Positions 10,966 to 22,907 of a stretch of DNA of 64,000 nucleotides are shown piece by piece. The stretch is from Capsaspora owczarzaki ATCC 30864 (Eukaryota; Opisthokonta; Filasterea), in the NCBI RefSeq assembly GCF_000151315.2, contig NW_011887298.1:1203751-1267750 (forward strand), read 5' to 3'. The notes beneath the pieces were generated by a model. It saw only the letters and a list, made by a program, of their open reading frames with translations. It had not been told where the DNA came from and did no database searches. Positions within the stretch are counted from its first letter, which is position 1. Each line of letters starts with the position of its first letter. Made by a program: the position numbers and the translations under genes.

Positions 10966-13900
10966 ATGCTCGAACTGAGCTTGTCCGACGTTGCGGCGGA
11001 TTCGCCCAACTTTCGCAGCCGATTTGCCGTTGCCGACGCGTTGACCGGCGACCTCGAGCAGCGCCTCAAGTCGATCGCCGAAGCTGCCCGCAAGCATGTC
11101 GAAGCGACCCAGCTCGCGCGGCAGAGCGCCCTGTCCTTGCTCGAGCAGGTATACTTTGGCCTCTGATACCACGGATTACAAACCGCCTCATCCCATACCC
11201 GATGACTCTCGCCCGCTCTCTCTCTCGCTCTCTCTCCCATTGACCCAGCTTCTTGACGGCAGGCGAGTCGAACGACTCTGTTGTTACATGATGATTGAGC
11301 AGCGTCGGTTAGGTTGGCTTACGTCCTTCCGACCCAAGTGCTCCTATTCTTCCATCCCGCTATCTCCCTCCATCTCCACTCACAGAACGACCATGTTCAA
11401 GTCTCACTCACCTTTTATTTGAACAATTGCTGTTTGCTCTTTGGTTTGTTTGCCAGGTCCGCGCATGGACGCAGCAGCACTTGCCAAGCTCAAGCTCAAG
11501 CTCAGGACAACAATCGACCGCTTCGTCGTCCTCCTCGACATTGCAGAGTAGTAGCGCGCTGGACGAGTCGGACGACGAGACCACCACGGCGTACTTTCAC
11601 GCATCGCTCATGACACTGACGGGCTCGTTCCTGGCAGTGGAGGACCAGCGCGACATGCTGTGCAAGCAGCTCCAGCGCATGCTGGTCGAGCCCGTCGAGA
11701 GCTTCTTGTCGAACGACGTTCGCCGTGTCAAGGAGCAGTCCAGCACGTACCATCGTGCACAGGCAGAGGTAGAGTCCGCCATTGATCGCTACTCGGCGGT
11801 CAAGCCTCGCGACTACCGTGCGCTGAGCGAGGCGGCAACAACCCTGCGGGAGGCGCGTCGCAACGCGCACCGTCTTGGCTGCCGTGCCGTGATTCTGATC
11901 AACCAGCTGCATGAGCGGAGCAAATCCCTCGTACCGTCGGCCATCTTGGAGGCGCTGATCGGCCATAGCACGTTCGCTCAGCTAACTTACAGTGTCGTCA
12001 AGACCGACTCACAGAGCATCATGACAACCCTCTACCAAACAATGCAGGAGCGCTCGCAAATGTTAGACCAGCGGAAACGGCGTGATACCGACCAGATGCG
12101 GGCTGTGGTGGAAGCCGAGGAAGCTGTGCGCAACCGCGCCCTCGTCCGCTTCCAAATGCGCGACCTGCGTCTGCCCGAGCCCGCCAGCGCTCCCACTACT
12201 ACCTCTGCGGTGGCTGCTATTGCTGCAGCGGCCGCTGCGGCATCCGCTTCGGCAACCGCGTCCAGCGCCAGCAGTCCGTCGCCCATTCCCACGAGCGTCG
12301 TCTCTGCCCTCCTCGCCTCGTCCTCGCCTCCCTCTTCCAGCCCTCTCTCAAGCGGGCCTTTGGGGGCCGCGACATCAGCATCGAGTTTGAGCTCCTCTTT
12401 GCCAGCAGCAGCAGCAACAGCAGCAGCAGCTCCACTCGCAAGCACGCCGACTCCGGGATGGGACGTGTCCGACCCCAGCGTGGCCTTCCCCTTCTTGGCA
12501 AACGGAGTCCGCGCTGGGTACCTCAACCTCGGCGAAAAGAAGCCTTATGGCCTCTCTTGGTCGCGATGCTACTTTACCATTCAGGATGGCCTGCTCGTTC
12601 AGCAGCAGCGGCGCTCCAAACTCACCACGTCGTCCGTCTCTGAAAATCTGCGCATCTGCACCGTCAAGCCCACGCACGACGTGGACCGCAACTTTTGCTT
12701 TTCAGTCATTTCTCCGCGCACAACGCTGCTTCTCCAAGCAGAGTCGTCAGACGAGATGCAAGCCTGGCTGATGGCCATTCAAAACGCCATTGCCAGCGCA
12801 TTGACCACGAGTTCTGCTTCGGACTCGGCCAGTCGCACAGGCAGCAATGGCGGTGGCCTTGGCCAATCCCTGTCTGTGGAAGGAGCGATGAGTGGCAGCC
12901 GCGTGCGACGGGCAGGCTCGTACAACGCCCTCAACGAAGTCGCGGAAGGCGATGACCTGATTCCGCATTCTTCGTCCTTCCAATCGTTTGAACAGCTCCC
13001 GCCAGTCGACGGAGACGCATCAGACGGTCTGCTCAACACAAGTGGCTCGACGGCCTCCAACTCGGTGCCGTCCGCCGCCATCACGGCTGAACTCATGGCC
13101 AACCCCATGGGCTATCTCACGGCTCTGCCCTCGAATGACGTTTGCGCGGACTGCGGCGCACCGCGTCCCGAGTGGGCCAGCATCAACCTGGGCATTGTGC
13201 TTTGCATCGAGTGCTCGGGCATCCACCGCAGCTTTGGCGTGCACATTTCCCAAGTGCGCTCTCTGCTGCTGGACACCTGGCGGCCGGAATGGGCAGAGCC
13301 CATGCTGTCCATCACCAACGCTCGTTCCAACAGCATCTTTGAGGCGCGCGTTCCTGCGGGCATGTCCAAACCACGCAGCGGCTCGTCGCGCAAGTACCGC
13401 GAGGATTACATCACCATGAAGTATGTCGACTTGGCCTTCATGGAGCCATTGAAGCGTCAAGACGTTCTAGCTGGACGACTGGCCAAGTCGGAAGCGCAGC
13501 GCCAGGCACCGCTCCCACCACTCGTCATCAACCGTCCAGCCCCACTCCCGCAGGTTGCAAACCTTGTTGCCACTTTGGACGTCACGCCCAGCTCGCCCTT
13601 GGATGAGATTGACCTGGGAGGCTCTCCAAAGATGGTGTCTACCAGCACCAGTGGAGGTGTTTTGCTGTCCAGCGATACGAGCAACAGCGGCAGCAGCAGC
13701 GGCAGCTCCTCGTCCCAGTTTCGCATGCGTGCTGCCACATCTGAGAGCAATCTCCATGCCGCCAGCATGATGGACAGTCAGGCGTCGTCGCTGTCTCAGA
13801 CAGCGCTTTCTCAGCCGAGCGAAGCGCCTCGGACACGAAGCTTTAGCATGAATCCGAGCAGTTATCAGCGTCCTTCCGCCAACGTGTCCTCCACTGCCGC

Positions 13901-14243
13901 TGTGATGGCTCCTCCTACAACTGTCGCAGCGCCAGCACCAGCTCCCACTCCCGCCCCTCATGCCCCTGCCCCCATCTCTACGTCTTCATCGGTGCCTGCG
14001 AGCCGCCCGTACATGTCCATGTCATCCGCGTCGTTTGCCAAATCGTCCTCCACCAATTCCTCCTCAAGCTCCAGCGCTGGCACGGGTGCGACACCATCCA
14101 CCTCCGCCCCAGAAGCACCAACCGGCGACTTGTTTTCGCGCTTTAGTCGAGCGTTGAACAGCGCCACCAAGACGATCGTGGACATTGCCAAGAATGAGCA
14201 GCAGCAGCAGCAGCAGCAGCAGCAACTGCAGCAACAGCCATAA
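10966..14243 (+). CDS. BAR-PH-ArfGAP protein (ACAP/centaurin-beta type)
   Basis: Two exons, 10966-11148 and 11457-14243, join in phase 0 and give 989 residues. A BAR helical region covers about 1-300: the LEQRLKSIAEAARKHVEAT helix in exon 1, then helices including EDQRDMLCKQLQRMLVEPV. A PH domain at about 410-510 opens with GYLNLGEKK and ends with the tryptophan of DEMQAWLMAIQNAI. The ArfGAP zinc finger has cysteines at 624, 627, 644 and 647 (CX2CX16CX2C), followed by the arginine-finger segment GIHRSFGVHISQVRS. Domain order and the intact zinc/arginine residues match ACAPs, which curve membranes and stimulate GTP hydrolysis on Arf6-type GTPases during endocytic recycling. Linkers are Ser/Ala-rich and the C-terminus ends in a CAG-encoded Gln tract. 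No ankyrin repeats were seen after the GAP domain, unlike animal ACAPs. Confidence 0.9.
14199..14240 (+). repeat. CAG repeat encoding poly-glutamine
   Basis: Nine glutamine codons, one leucine and three more glutamines form the last residues of the ArfGAP protein, just before its TAA. Confidence 0.9.
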
Positions 14244-14515
14244 ATCTGTGAATGCGTACTTGATCGGTTCTACTCTCTTTCTGGTGTTCTTTTGAAAACA
14301 ATCCGTTGATATTGAATGTGTGCTTTGAGACTTGGCGTGTGTGTGCGTTTTTGATGATACGAAATTGTATGTTTTCCAACTTGAAGCGTTCGCCTGTTGC
14401 GTCGCCAGCCAGTGCAATCGCATGTACTCCAGCATTATTTCCACAGCGACATGCACATCCCCCAATTCTGCATGCATGCATTGCGCACTCCTTACTTTTG
14501 TGTTCGATCGTCCAC

Positions 14516-17500
14516 ATGTCGACGCACCCGAGCGCGCGATCGAGACGGCAACCTGCAGCCTCAGACGGCGCCGATGCAGATCAAGCCGAACTGATGCGTC
14601 TACAGCACGAGTTTGAATCCAGCGGTGCGCGCCCAGCTGCAGCCAGCTTGAGGCGAGCGGCGCCACCTGTCGCTGTTGCTGCGTCGTCGTCGTCGTTGGT
14701 CTCTACTTCGACGACTTCTACTCCTTCTACTCCTTCGACTGCTGCTGCTGCTGCTGCACGACCGAGCGCACCAGCTCCTGCGCGCGATGTCATCCAACTC
14801 ACTGGCGCGGCGCTGGCTGCTGCTGGAGACGCAAGCGTGGCCCACTCGAGCGGTGCGAACGTAGTCGCTTCCTCCTCATCTGCTTCCACCGCTGGCACGA
14901 CCAAGAAGCCCTCCAAGTTTGCACTCCAACGCATCGAGGTTTGTGTTCATGCATAGTTGGATATTACACCAAAAAGATTGCTCGAGTTTTTTTGCTCACT
15001 TTTGCTTGGGATTGGGCTTTCAATGGTTTGTTGCAGGAACAACAACGCGCAGCACAAGCTCAGCTGAGCAGAGCCGCACCCGCCGTTCGGTCGTCGGATG
15101 TCATGATGGATGGCATGGAAGAAAGCGTTCCGACTGGCAGAATCGCTCTAGACATGTTTGAAGAAATGGATCGTAAGGATGCTCTGCTTTTCTATTTTTT
15201 TTTTTTTTTCATGGATTGGTCGCTGGTGAAAACAAGTCATTCAACAATTTGTGTACACAGGCCAAGACACCAGCATGTCTGCTTTGCTGAGCCGCGTTGT
15301 GGAAAAGGAGCGCGTCGTGTTTACACCTCGTGTGGCCAGCGTGCCATTGGAGCGTGGCTTCCCAGCTGCTCAGTCAGTGGACTGGCGAGCCTTGCAAGCG
15401 TCGGAACAGCCAGACTCGACGTCAGGTCTCAACTTCACGCAGCTCAAGCAGCCAGAAGGCCCAAAGTCAAAGCGCAGCATCTTTAGCCAGATGTTTGATG
15501 CGCAGCGCGAGGTGGACAAGCAGCGAGCCATCGACGCCGCGCAAGCCCAATTGGGTAGCGCCGATCGTCCGCCGGCGTCCAAGATTCCAGCAGCGACATT
15601 GCCGCAAGTCGAGCAGGCTGCAAGCAGTAAACCTCTCATTGTTGAGCGCGACATTATCAAGTTGAGTGACAAACTCGTCATCAAGCCGCTCGTTGTTCCA
15701 GACACGGCTGCAGGGCCCGCCAAGAACTCTGAGGTGGACTTTCTTGCGCCTCTGCCAACATCTGAGCGCGATCAGATTGCTACTGAGAACGACAACCGAC
15801 TTTCGTCGATGAGCAAAGCTGAAATTCTTGAAGCCCAAGAAGAGATTCGCCGCCTGCTTGGTCCAGACGCGATTCGGTTGCTCACCACGGGCAAGCGCCA
15901 ACAACAGCCCAACTCGTCGGGCAGTGTGCCGATTCCGAATGCTGCCAGTGATCCCTCCAACTCAGCATCCTCGTCTTCTGTGGGTGCTGCGTCGGTTGCA
16001 TCGCTCCCCGCTCAAGTAGAGGCTGCCGCGCCAGCCAACGACACTCTGCTGCCGAGCGATCCGGACGCAGCCGAAGCCAAGCGTGCCCTCGACACCCTGC
16101 TTGATGCCAACCATCGCAGCAACAAGGAGTGGGTGAACATGGATGTGGTTGAACAGGACAAATTGGCCTGGATTGTCACGCCTGCCGACAAGCCAATGGC
16201 GGCTTTTCCGCAGCAGCACGCTCCCAGCCAATCCGCCGAGACCAGCCCTGATGCAGCAACCTCCTCGTCTTCCAACACCACTGGCATGCTCAACATTACT
16301 CAGCGCGCGGACGGGACACTGGATGTCCAGACCCCTCGCGATCAAGCACAGCAAGAGGCAGCCGGTGCAAATGCTCCCGGGACCAAAGTTCGCTTTGACT
16401 TTCAAGGCGCGGTTGTGCCGCTTGGCGCAGACATCCCGGCCGACCGCGCGCTGCACCATCACGGAGACGAGCCGGACGCTGCAGGATACACCATTGGCGA
16501 GCTGCTGATTCTCGCTCGGTCGGCTTTGCCGGCACAAAACGTGCTGGCGCTCAACCTGCTCGCCAACATTGCCGGCAACGCTTGGCTCGGCCAATTCGCC
16601 AATTCAATCCACGCGTCCGTATTGGAGACGCTCGTTGATGGCATTTCCCTGCCGCTTGTGCTTCGGCATGCGCTTGACAGCACCCACTCGAGCGTGATGG
16701 CGGCGGCCATTCGCTGTCTCGCCAGCCTTTCATGCCCGGGTCTACATGCGTCCGACACGAGGCGCCGGACCCTGGCGGCGGCCGATGCTGCTGCCTCCTC
16801 GCGTTCAGCAAGCTCGCAGCCTCTCCAGCCGTCTCGTCGCCAGCAGCAGCTCGATACTGAATTTGTCGCTTCGCGAAGCGTCAGCGCGCCGGAAGAGCGA
16901 TATTTGGACGACAACTTTTTGTTTGCGTACCGAGGCTACGAGCTGCCCTCGTTCCGGCCGACCGTGCAGCTCGCCACGGCTGCGCAGGAACAGCAGCAGC
17001 AGGAACGCAAGCAGCAGTCCTTCGACATGAATGACGACAATGATGCGCCGCAACTAACAGACGAGCAAAAGGCCAAGCACGATATTGTCATTGGCTTTCT
17101 TGATATGCAGCTCCTTGATCGCCTGCGTTACATTCTCGAAGTGTGCCAACTTCCCGGTGTGGCGGACGACGTTTTGCGCATTCTCATTCGCATTGCCCGT
17201 CATTCGTTCCAAGGTGCCTCCCACATTGTAAACACACCTCGCTTGATCACGTATATTCGCGACGCCTTCCTTGCCACTCAACTGCCGGCGGTTGCTGGCG
17301 CATCGCCTCAAAGCGCTGCCGACGTGTACGCCAAGCCGCGTGCTCTTGCCATCAAATTGATGCGTGTCATCACCCAAGTCGACCGCTCGCTTGCCACCAC
17401 GTTGATTTCCAACAGCGTACCCCAAGCCGTCATGCCTTTCCTCCTTCAAGGCCCAGTGGATGCCCTGGGCGAGCTGGAACCTGCCGCCGGCCTGGACCAT

Positions 17501-20206
17501 CTCGTCGAGCTCGCTCGTGCCGATTCGATGTCTGCCGAGGATGTGGATGCTCGGTTTGCCTTGGCCATCGAAACGCTCAACCTTTGGCGCGCATTGGCGC
17601 TGTATGGCCTGTACTGTGATCCTTGGAAGACCTTGTTTGGATCCATGATGGAGCAGTTCTTGGCTGTTGCGCGACTGGATTGGAGCACACTCTTGTCGGC
17701 GACGCTGCTGGACCTTCCACGCGGGCAAGCTATTGCTGCCAACTTGTTGGACTGGACGGTTGCCTTTGTCAACCTTGCGGCTGCGCTGACCATCGTGGCC
17801 GCCGATCCCCAGCAGGCCGTGCCCACGCACGCGGTGCACTGGTCGCACGCGGCAGATCTGCACGAGCCGATTGCGCTGTTGCTCGCAAACTGCTCTCTTG
17901 TCGTGTCTCACGCCCGCGATCAGCAATTGCAAGACCGTGCGATGTTTGTGCTGTCGGTGCAGTCTCGCATCACATCTGCGTGCTTTCGGTTTTTCAGCGT
18001 CTACACGAGCGGCGCTCGTCAGCAAGTGCCAGCTCAAGATGCGGTGCAAGTTCGCGTTGGAGCGTGTGTTCGGACGGTGCTGCTTCCCCGTGTGCTGAGC
18101 TTGTTGCCCCAAACGTTGAGTCGGCTGCCCATCGCGGCAGCAGAGCGTCTGGGTTCGGAAGATGCAAACTTGACAGCCGCGCTTTCGGCCATCTTCGAGG
18201 CATCTTCATCTCTTGCCGCGTTGCCGTCGCTGCCCATTCGGCAGCGCTTTTCACACTTTGACGACGCGCTTGAGCTCGCGCTCTCGTTGCTGCGGTTTGT
18301 GAATGCGTTGCTGGTCAGCGATCCCGCCTTCGCTGCTGCTGTATTGCCGGCAGTCGTCTCGCCTTTCGCGGACGCCTACATTGCGGCGTACACTCAACAA
18401 AATCCAGTCAGCTCCGTCAAGCAGCAGCAGGAGGCGGAGGCAGCGATCGTCTCGGGCCAGCCAGCCACCTCGACCGGCACCGCCAGCTTTGCAGGGTATG
18501 TGGGTCGGCGGCAAGGCTATGTGGCGTTTGAGCTCCTCGAGGCTCTTCGTCTTGCGTGGGACGGCGTGCTCGCCTCTGGACTCGAGGAGGACTCGCAGCA
18601 GGCGACGGAGGCCCTTTCTGCTCGAGTCAAGCAACAGCGACTTGGACTGTGCATTTTCGAGCGCTTGCATTCGGGCGACGAGTATCTCGCCAAGCACCTG
18701 CTTGTGCATGTATTAACGCGACCGGTCACACGCGACTTTGCATCCACCGAGGATGCGCATGCCGTGTTTTTCGAGAAAGTCGCAACTGCACCCACCGACC
18801 TCGTCGCACTGGGGTGGAAGGCTGAGAATCTGCTGCGGCAACCTCGCGGTGCTGAAGTGTTGCGAGGCGCCTATCTACACTTGCTGGCTCCGACCGCGAC
18901 CATTTCTCACGCTGAAGCGCGTCATTCGCACCTGCCCTTGCGGCTCGGCTCGTTCGTTCTCCCTTCTGGCAAGCAGTTTCCACCGCCCGCGGACTGGATG
19001 TATGGCCCGATCGCCAAATTCCAGAGCGACGCAACAAAGCTGCTTGCGAGCGTGGGACCATTGTTTGAGCTGCGCAAGAAGGACAACAGGGCGTTCTTTG
19101 GCGACCAGAATGTTGACCATGTGACTGCCATTCAGGCTGAGACGCTGCAGTTTGTTGCCTACTTTGAGCTTTTGCACGGTGCTCACACCACGGCTTGTGC
19201 CGTTGCCCTTGGAGTCAAGGTTGCTCGAATGATGCTCGTTTTTCTCACGCAAGGCGACGGCTGGCGCGACGACCAAGTGCAAGCGTGCCTGCGCACCCTG
19301 CTCGCCAATGTCGTGTCTCACAGTCAGTTGGCGGGCGCTCCGACGAGCCTCATCACGGAGCGTGCACCAGCGTGGACTGCGCCTTCCGGGGACGCTTTGC
19401 CGAGCAGCAGCGCTCTCTTTGCAACGCTGCTTCCGCCGCCGCCGCCTCCCGCAACAAAGCCCGCGACTCTGCAACGCCGACGCCCCCTTCACTTGACGGA
19501 TATGACTGTGCCTCGCTTCGATGCCATGTATCGTGAGTTTGTCCAGCGCTTCCTCGGCGTGTCCTTCAGCGACCCCGTTTTTGGGTCGTTTGTTCTTTTG
19601 TGTCAGATTCCAAGCGTGTCCCCAGGGACTGCAGCTGCTCGGCGCATGCTGTGGACGGAGCATTCGGATGCTTTGCGCATGCTCTTGGTTGATCCTGTGC
19701 GCGATCTGCCCTTCCATCCCGCGCACCTGCTCGACCCGCTGGAACTGGACGTGCCGCTCTTGGAGGCCATGGCGCGCGCTCTACTCGCTGGCCAGGCGCA
19801 GCGTGCCTGGTCTTCTGTGCTCTATGGCGTGGCGCTGCACCACGTCGTTGCGTTCGCGTTTGAGCACGGCGTCTGGGCGCTCCCCCTGTCCAGCAACGTC
19901 AGTGCGGATGCGAATACGGACAGCGCTGATGTGGGATTGTTGCAACCCGCAGAAAACCCGGCAGAAAGCGGGGATGTACTCGTTGCCAAATTGGCTGCGT
20001 CCCGGCAATCCATTCTAACGGCCATCCTCGCATGCCAGCTCCACGAGCCCGTTCGTGACCTGCTCACCTATCAACCGCTGCTCCGCTTTGCCGCCAAACC
20101 TGACGCTTCTCGTCTTGCCATCCTGCGCAAACTCGCCGGAGATGCGAAAATCGACTCGATTCCGAACTCTCTCGTTCGTGAGTGGCTGGGCTCGTCCATG
20201 CAGTGA
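14516..20206 (+). CDS. RPAP1: RNA polymerase II-associated protein 1 (RPAP1)
   Basis: Three exons, 14516-14938, 15037-15172 and 15261-20206, give 1834 residues, longer than human RPAP1 (about 1390). RPAP1 (Rba50 in yeast) helps assemble and import RNA polymerase II and connects it to Mediator. The RPAP1_N-type segment PSKFALQRIEEQQRAAQAQ spans the first junction, then SALLSRVVEKERV and a FPAAQSVDW motif. A helical EEIRRLLGPDAIRLL motif follows. The RPAP1_C core (about 560-630) contains KVRFDFQGAVVPL and ALHHHGDEPDAAGYT, nearly diagnostic for the family. The remaining 1200 residues are a helical-repeat-like region typical of RPAP1. The ATG at 14516 is the first in frame after stops. The stop lies only 105 bp from the convergent stop of the next gene. 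Confidence 0.94.
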
Positions 20207-20311
20207 CTGCGTGATGTTTGATGAACGGATGTTTGCATAGTTTTTTTTGCAAACTTTTTTTGGTATCTTTTTGCACAACAAGACAACAATAACAACAAAA
20301 TGGATACTCAT

Positions 20312-22670
20312 TTAACGAGTCACCCCTTTGCGGTTCAAGTAGAGCGGATCGGACGAATTGGTTGTCAAGTGCATGATATCAAGCAGCTGGTTGATAAACG
20401 TCATAATCCACTCAATGTATGGCAGCGTATCCCGTAGGTGTGTTGGCAGCTTGTTGAATCCGACCTTCGCCCCCGCCAAAGCGCCAAATACCGCGGCATT
20501 TCTATCACCCATGAACAATCCACCACGAGACGATGAGAGAGGGGCAGGATAGGGCCCCTTGGAATTCCCAATAATCACAAAACTTACGTGTCAGCATCTC
20601 CGGCACACATGGTGACTTGACGCAGGCCACCTTCAAAGGATGGGGATCCGCGGAGGGCGTAGAATCCGCATCCCAAGGTCTTGAGTGTGTATCTGAGCGA
20701 TTGGAGAAGGTGAGCACACACGCCAAAACGAACAAGTTGAGATGTTTTTTGCACAGACTCGCATACCCCATTCCTTGAGAACACAGATCCAGAGCCTGTA
20801 GGCTCTCTGCAAACACGTGCTTGCGGTAGTCCTCGATGTGCTCGGGCTCGGTCATCTCGCGCTCGCCGTACTGGAAGAACGTGAACAGCAATGCGAGATG
20901 AATGCACGACAACTACGAACTGCATACAGTCCAAACTGTAGCAACTGTACCTCATACGCGCGTTGCACCAATGCTTTCTGCTGCTCACTGTCAGAGCAAT
21001 CGAATGCTCCTTGAAGAATCAGCGCAATGGCAGTGGTGACAGAGACACACGACGCAATGCATCGAGGATCTGCGTGAGTAATTTTGCAAACGTTGCGGGT
21101 GTTCTCGATGACTTTGGCGATGTCTGTTTAGCCAACATGCCCCAAAGTTAATGCTGTACTCTTTTTTTGCATGTCCACACACAAAACAAATAAACGGGGT
21201 TGGAAGATGCGCCGACAAACCATTGTAATCCAGCACGCCCAAGATTGCAGTTCTCATCACACCGCCGTTCGCAGCAGCTCGTTTGCTGTTTTTTTTCCAG
21301 TCAGATGAAGGGGGGGGGGGTGTTACAATGATGATGATGAGTGAGGAGGCAAGAATGTCTGCGTCGAAATCACCAAACCAAATCGTTAATCCTTGGACTT
21401 ACCCGCCTTTCTCCCACACCATCTGAGCCACGCCGTGTGGATCCTTGGTGAAATCTGGGTGCTCGACAACCTCCCCTGGTGAGAATGCATCAAATCAAAC
21501 GTCACATGAAGGAAAGGCGAGTGAGACAACGACACGGACACTTTGTTTGCACTCACCTGTCAGACACTCAATCAAAGAAAACGAACGTACCAACAGTATT
21601 ACCCAAACCAAGACCTCGAACGTCCCCAACCTCGGGAAACCCGTGCTCCACCCAGTGCAGCAAGCCTTCGGCAATATCTTGCACAACGACTTTGCCATTG
21701 TTCTTGATCAGGCTTCGCATGATGACAATCATCTGGTCGGTGTCGTCGGTCCAATCGCCCTGCACCCAACGCGAGCGGTGACGATCCCGCACAATCTTGG
21801 AGTAATCCGCCGGTCCGTCTGGGCCGTACGCTTCCAGGGCCTGAGCGACGGACATGAATTCGGTGGCGAGGCCAAAAGCGTCGCCAATGGCCTGGCCAAA
21901 CACGACGCCCTTAATCCGGTCAATCACAACATGCTTGGGCAGCTTGGATCCCTGAGCGAGCGTGTACGATCTCTGCCGCGGCTGAGTCTCGTCATCAGTC
22001 TTGGACGCTGACGCAGCGCAGTCGCTTGAAATAGCACCACTCGGCGTCGCCTTTCCCGAGTCAGTGGGTGTAGTGGCGGCAGTGTCTCGACTCGTACTAG
22101 CAGCACCAGTACTGGCAGCAACAGTAGCAGCAGCAGTAGCAGCAGCGGGCGTGCTCTCAGCGGCAAAGAGATCAGCGGGAACGCCGTGAATTGGCGCGGG
22201 CGTCGTGCCAAACTTGAACCGGTAGATGTGCTCGTACCACGGCGTCAGCAACGGGTGCGTAATGTAGCTGTCGCACGCATAGCACCAGATGCTGTGGTCT
22301 GCGAGGCTGAGGACAATCGGATGGCTCGCTTCGCCGCCGTGCACTGCAGCACACCCGTTGATCTCGCGTCCACAATGCACAGCAAGGCACTGACAAGTTG
22401 ATTTCAGTTCAGGTTGAGCACGATCGAGACATTGAAGGTGGAAACGCAGTTTGAGCGCAATCGCCGCCCACCAGCGATTCTTGTCAATCTGAGCCACTTC
22501 GATATTACCTGCAGGCACACCCAGTTCTCGGTCGGATCGCCGCACGTGCGGCATGGCTTGGAGTGCGGATTGTTCTCTTCTGTCTGTGGATGCTGCGATG
22601 CGTTGAATGGGCTCAGTGCGTCTGTTTCAACATGAGGACAGTCGTGCTTTGGGTGGACTGCGAACGCCAT
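20312..22670 (-). CDS. ZnF-UBP / ADP-ribosylglycohydrolase fusion protein
   Basis: Eight exons (reverse): 22509-22670, 21591-22389, 21403-21475, 21221-21285, 20951-21123, 20767-20870, 20588-20692, 20312-20501. All junctions are GT-AG and in frame, giving 556 residues. Residues 10-100 form a ubiquitin-binding ZnF-UBP of HDAC6 type: CPH, CRTCGDPTENWVC, HCGR, SHP and IWCYAC. The Arg of CGR (62) and Trp/Tyr of WCY (89, 91), which grip the ubiquitin C-terminus, are present. One zinc ligand is Cys67 instead of His. After an Ala/Thr linker, residues from about 200 form an ADP-ribosylglycohydrolase (DraG/ARH) domain with every metal or substrate motif: GQAIGDAFG, WTDDTDQM, AANGGVMRT, THADPRC and AGDADTN. 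It should remove ADP-ribose from proteins and, by inference, from ubiquitin or ubiquitinated targets. The ATG begins MAFAVHPKHDCPH. Confidence 0.92.
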
Positions 22671-22907
22671 GGTTGGGTTGGGGGGGGGGGAAATGAGTGG
22701 AAAAACAACAAGAAATAAAAGACTGAGATGGCAAACTCGCGGGATTTAGGTTGGTGTTGATGTCCAACGAAATGCACGATATGGCCCAAATGAAAAAAAC
22801 AAGCAGTAAATTGTACTGTACTTTGCTCAGACAGCACGGGGAAGGGTAGAAATACAAACAACATCAAAAACATAAAACATCGCGCATCTCTCTTGTTGCT
22901 GTGCCTC

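Noticed and set aside
12032-12526. Reverse-strand poly-Ala/Arg frames opposite the ArfGAP linker
   Set aside because: They are produced by the Ala/Ser-coding triplet repeats of the sense strand.
15962-18112. Two long reverse frames opposite RPAP1
   Set aside because: Antisense to conserved RPAP1 sequence; no recognisable motifs.
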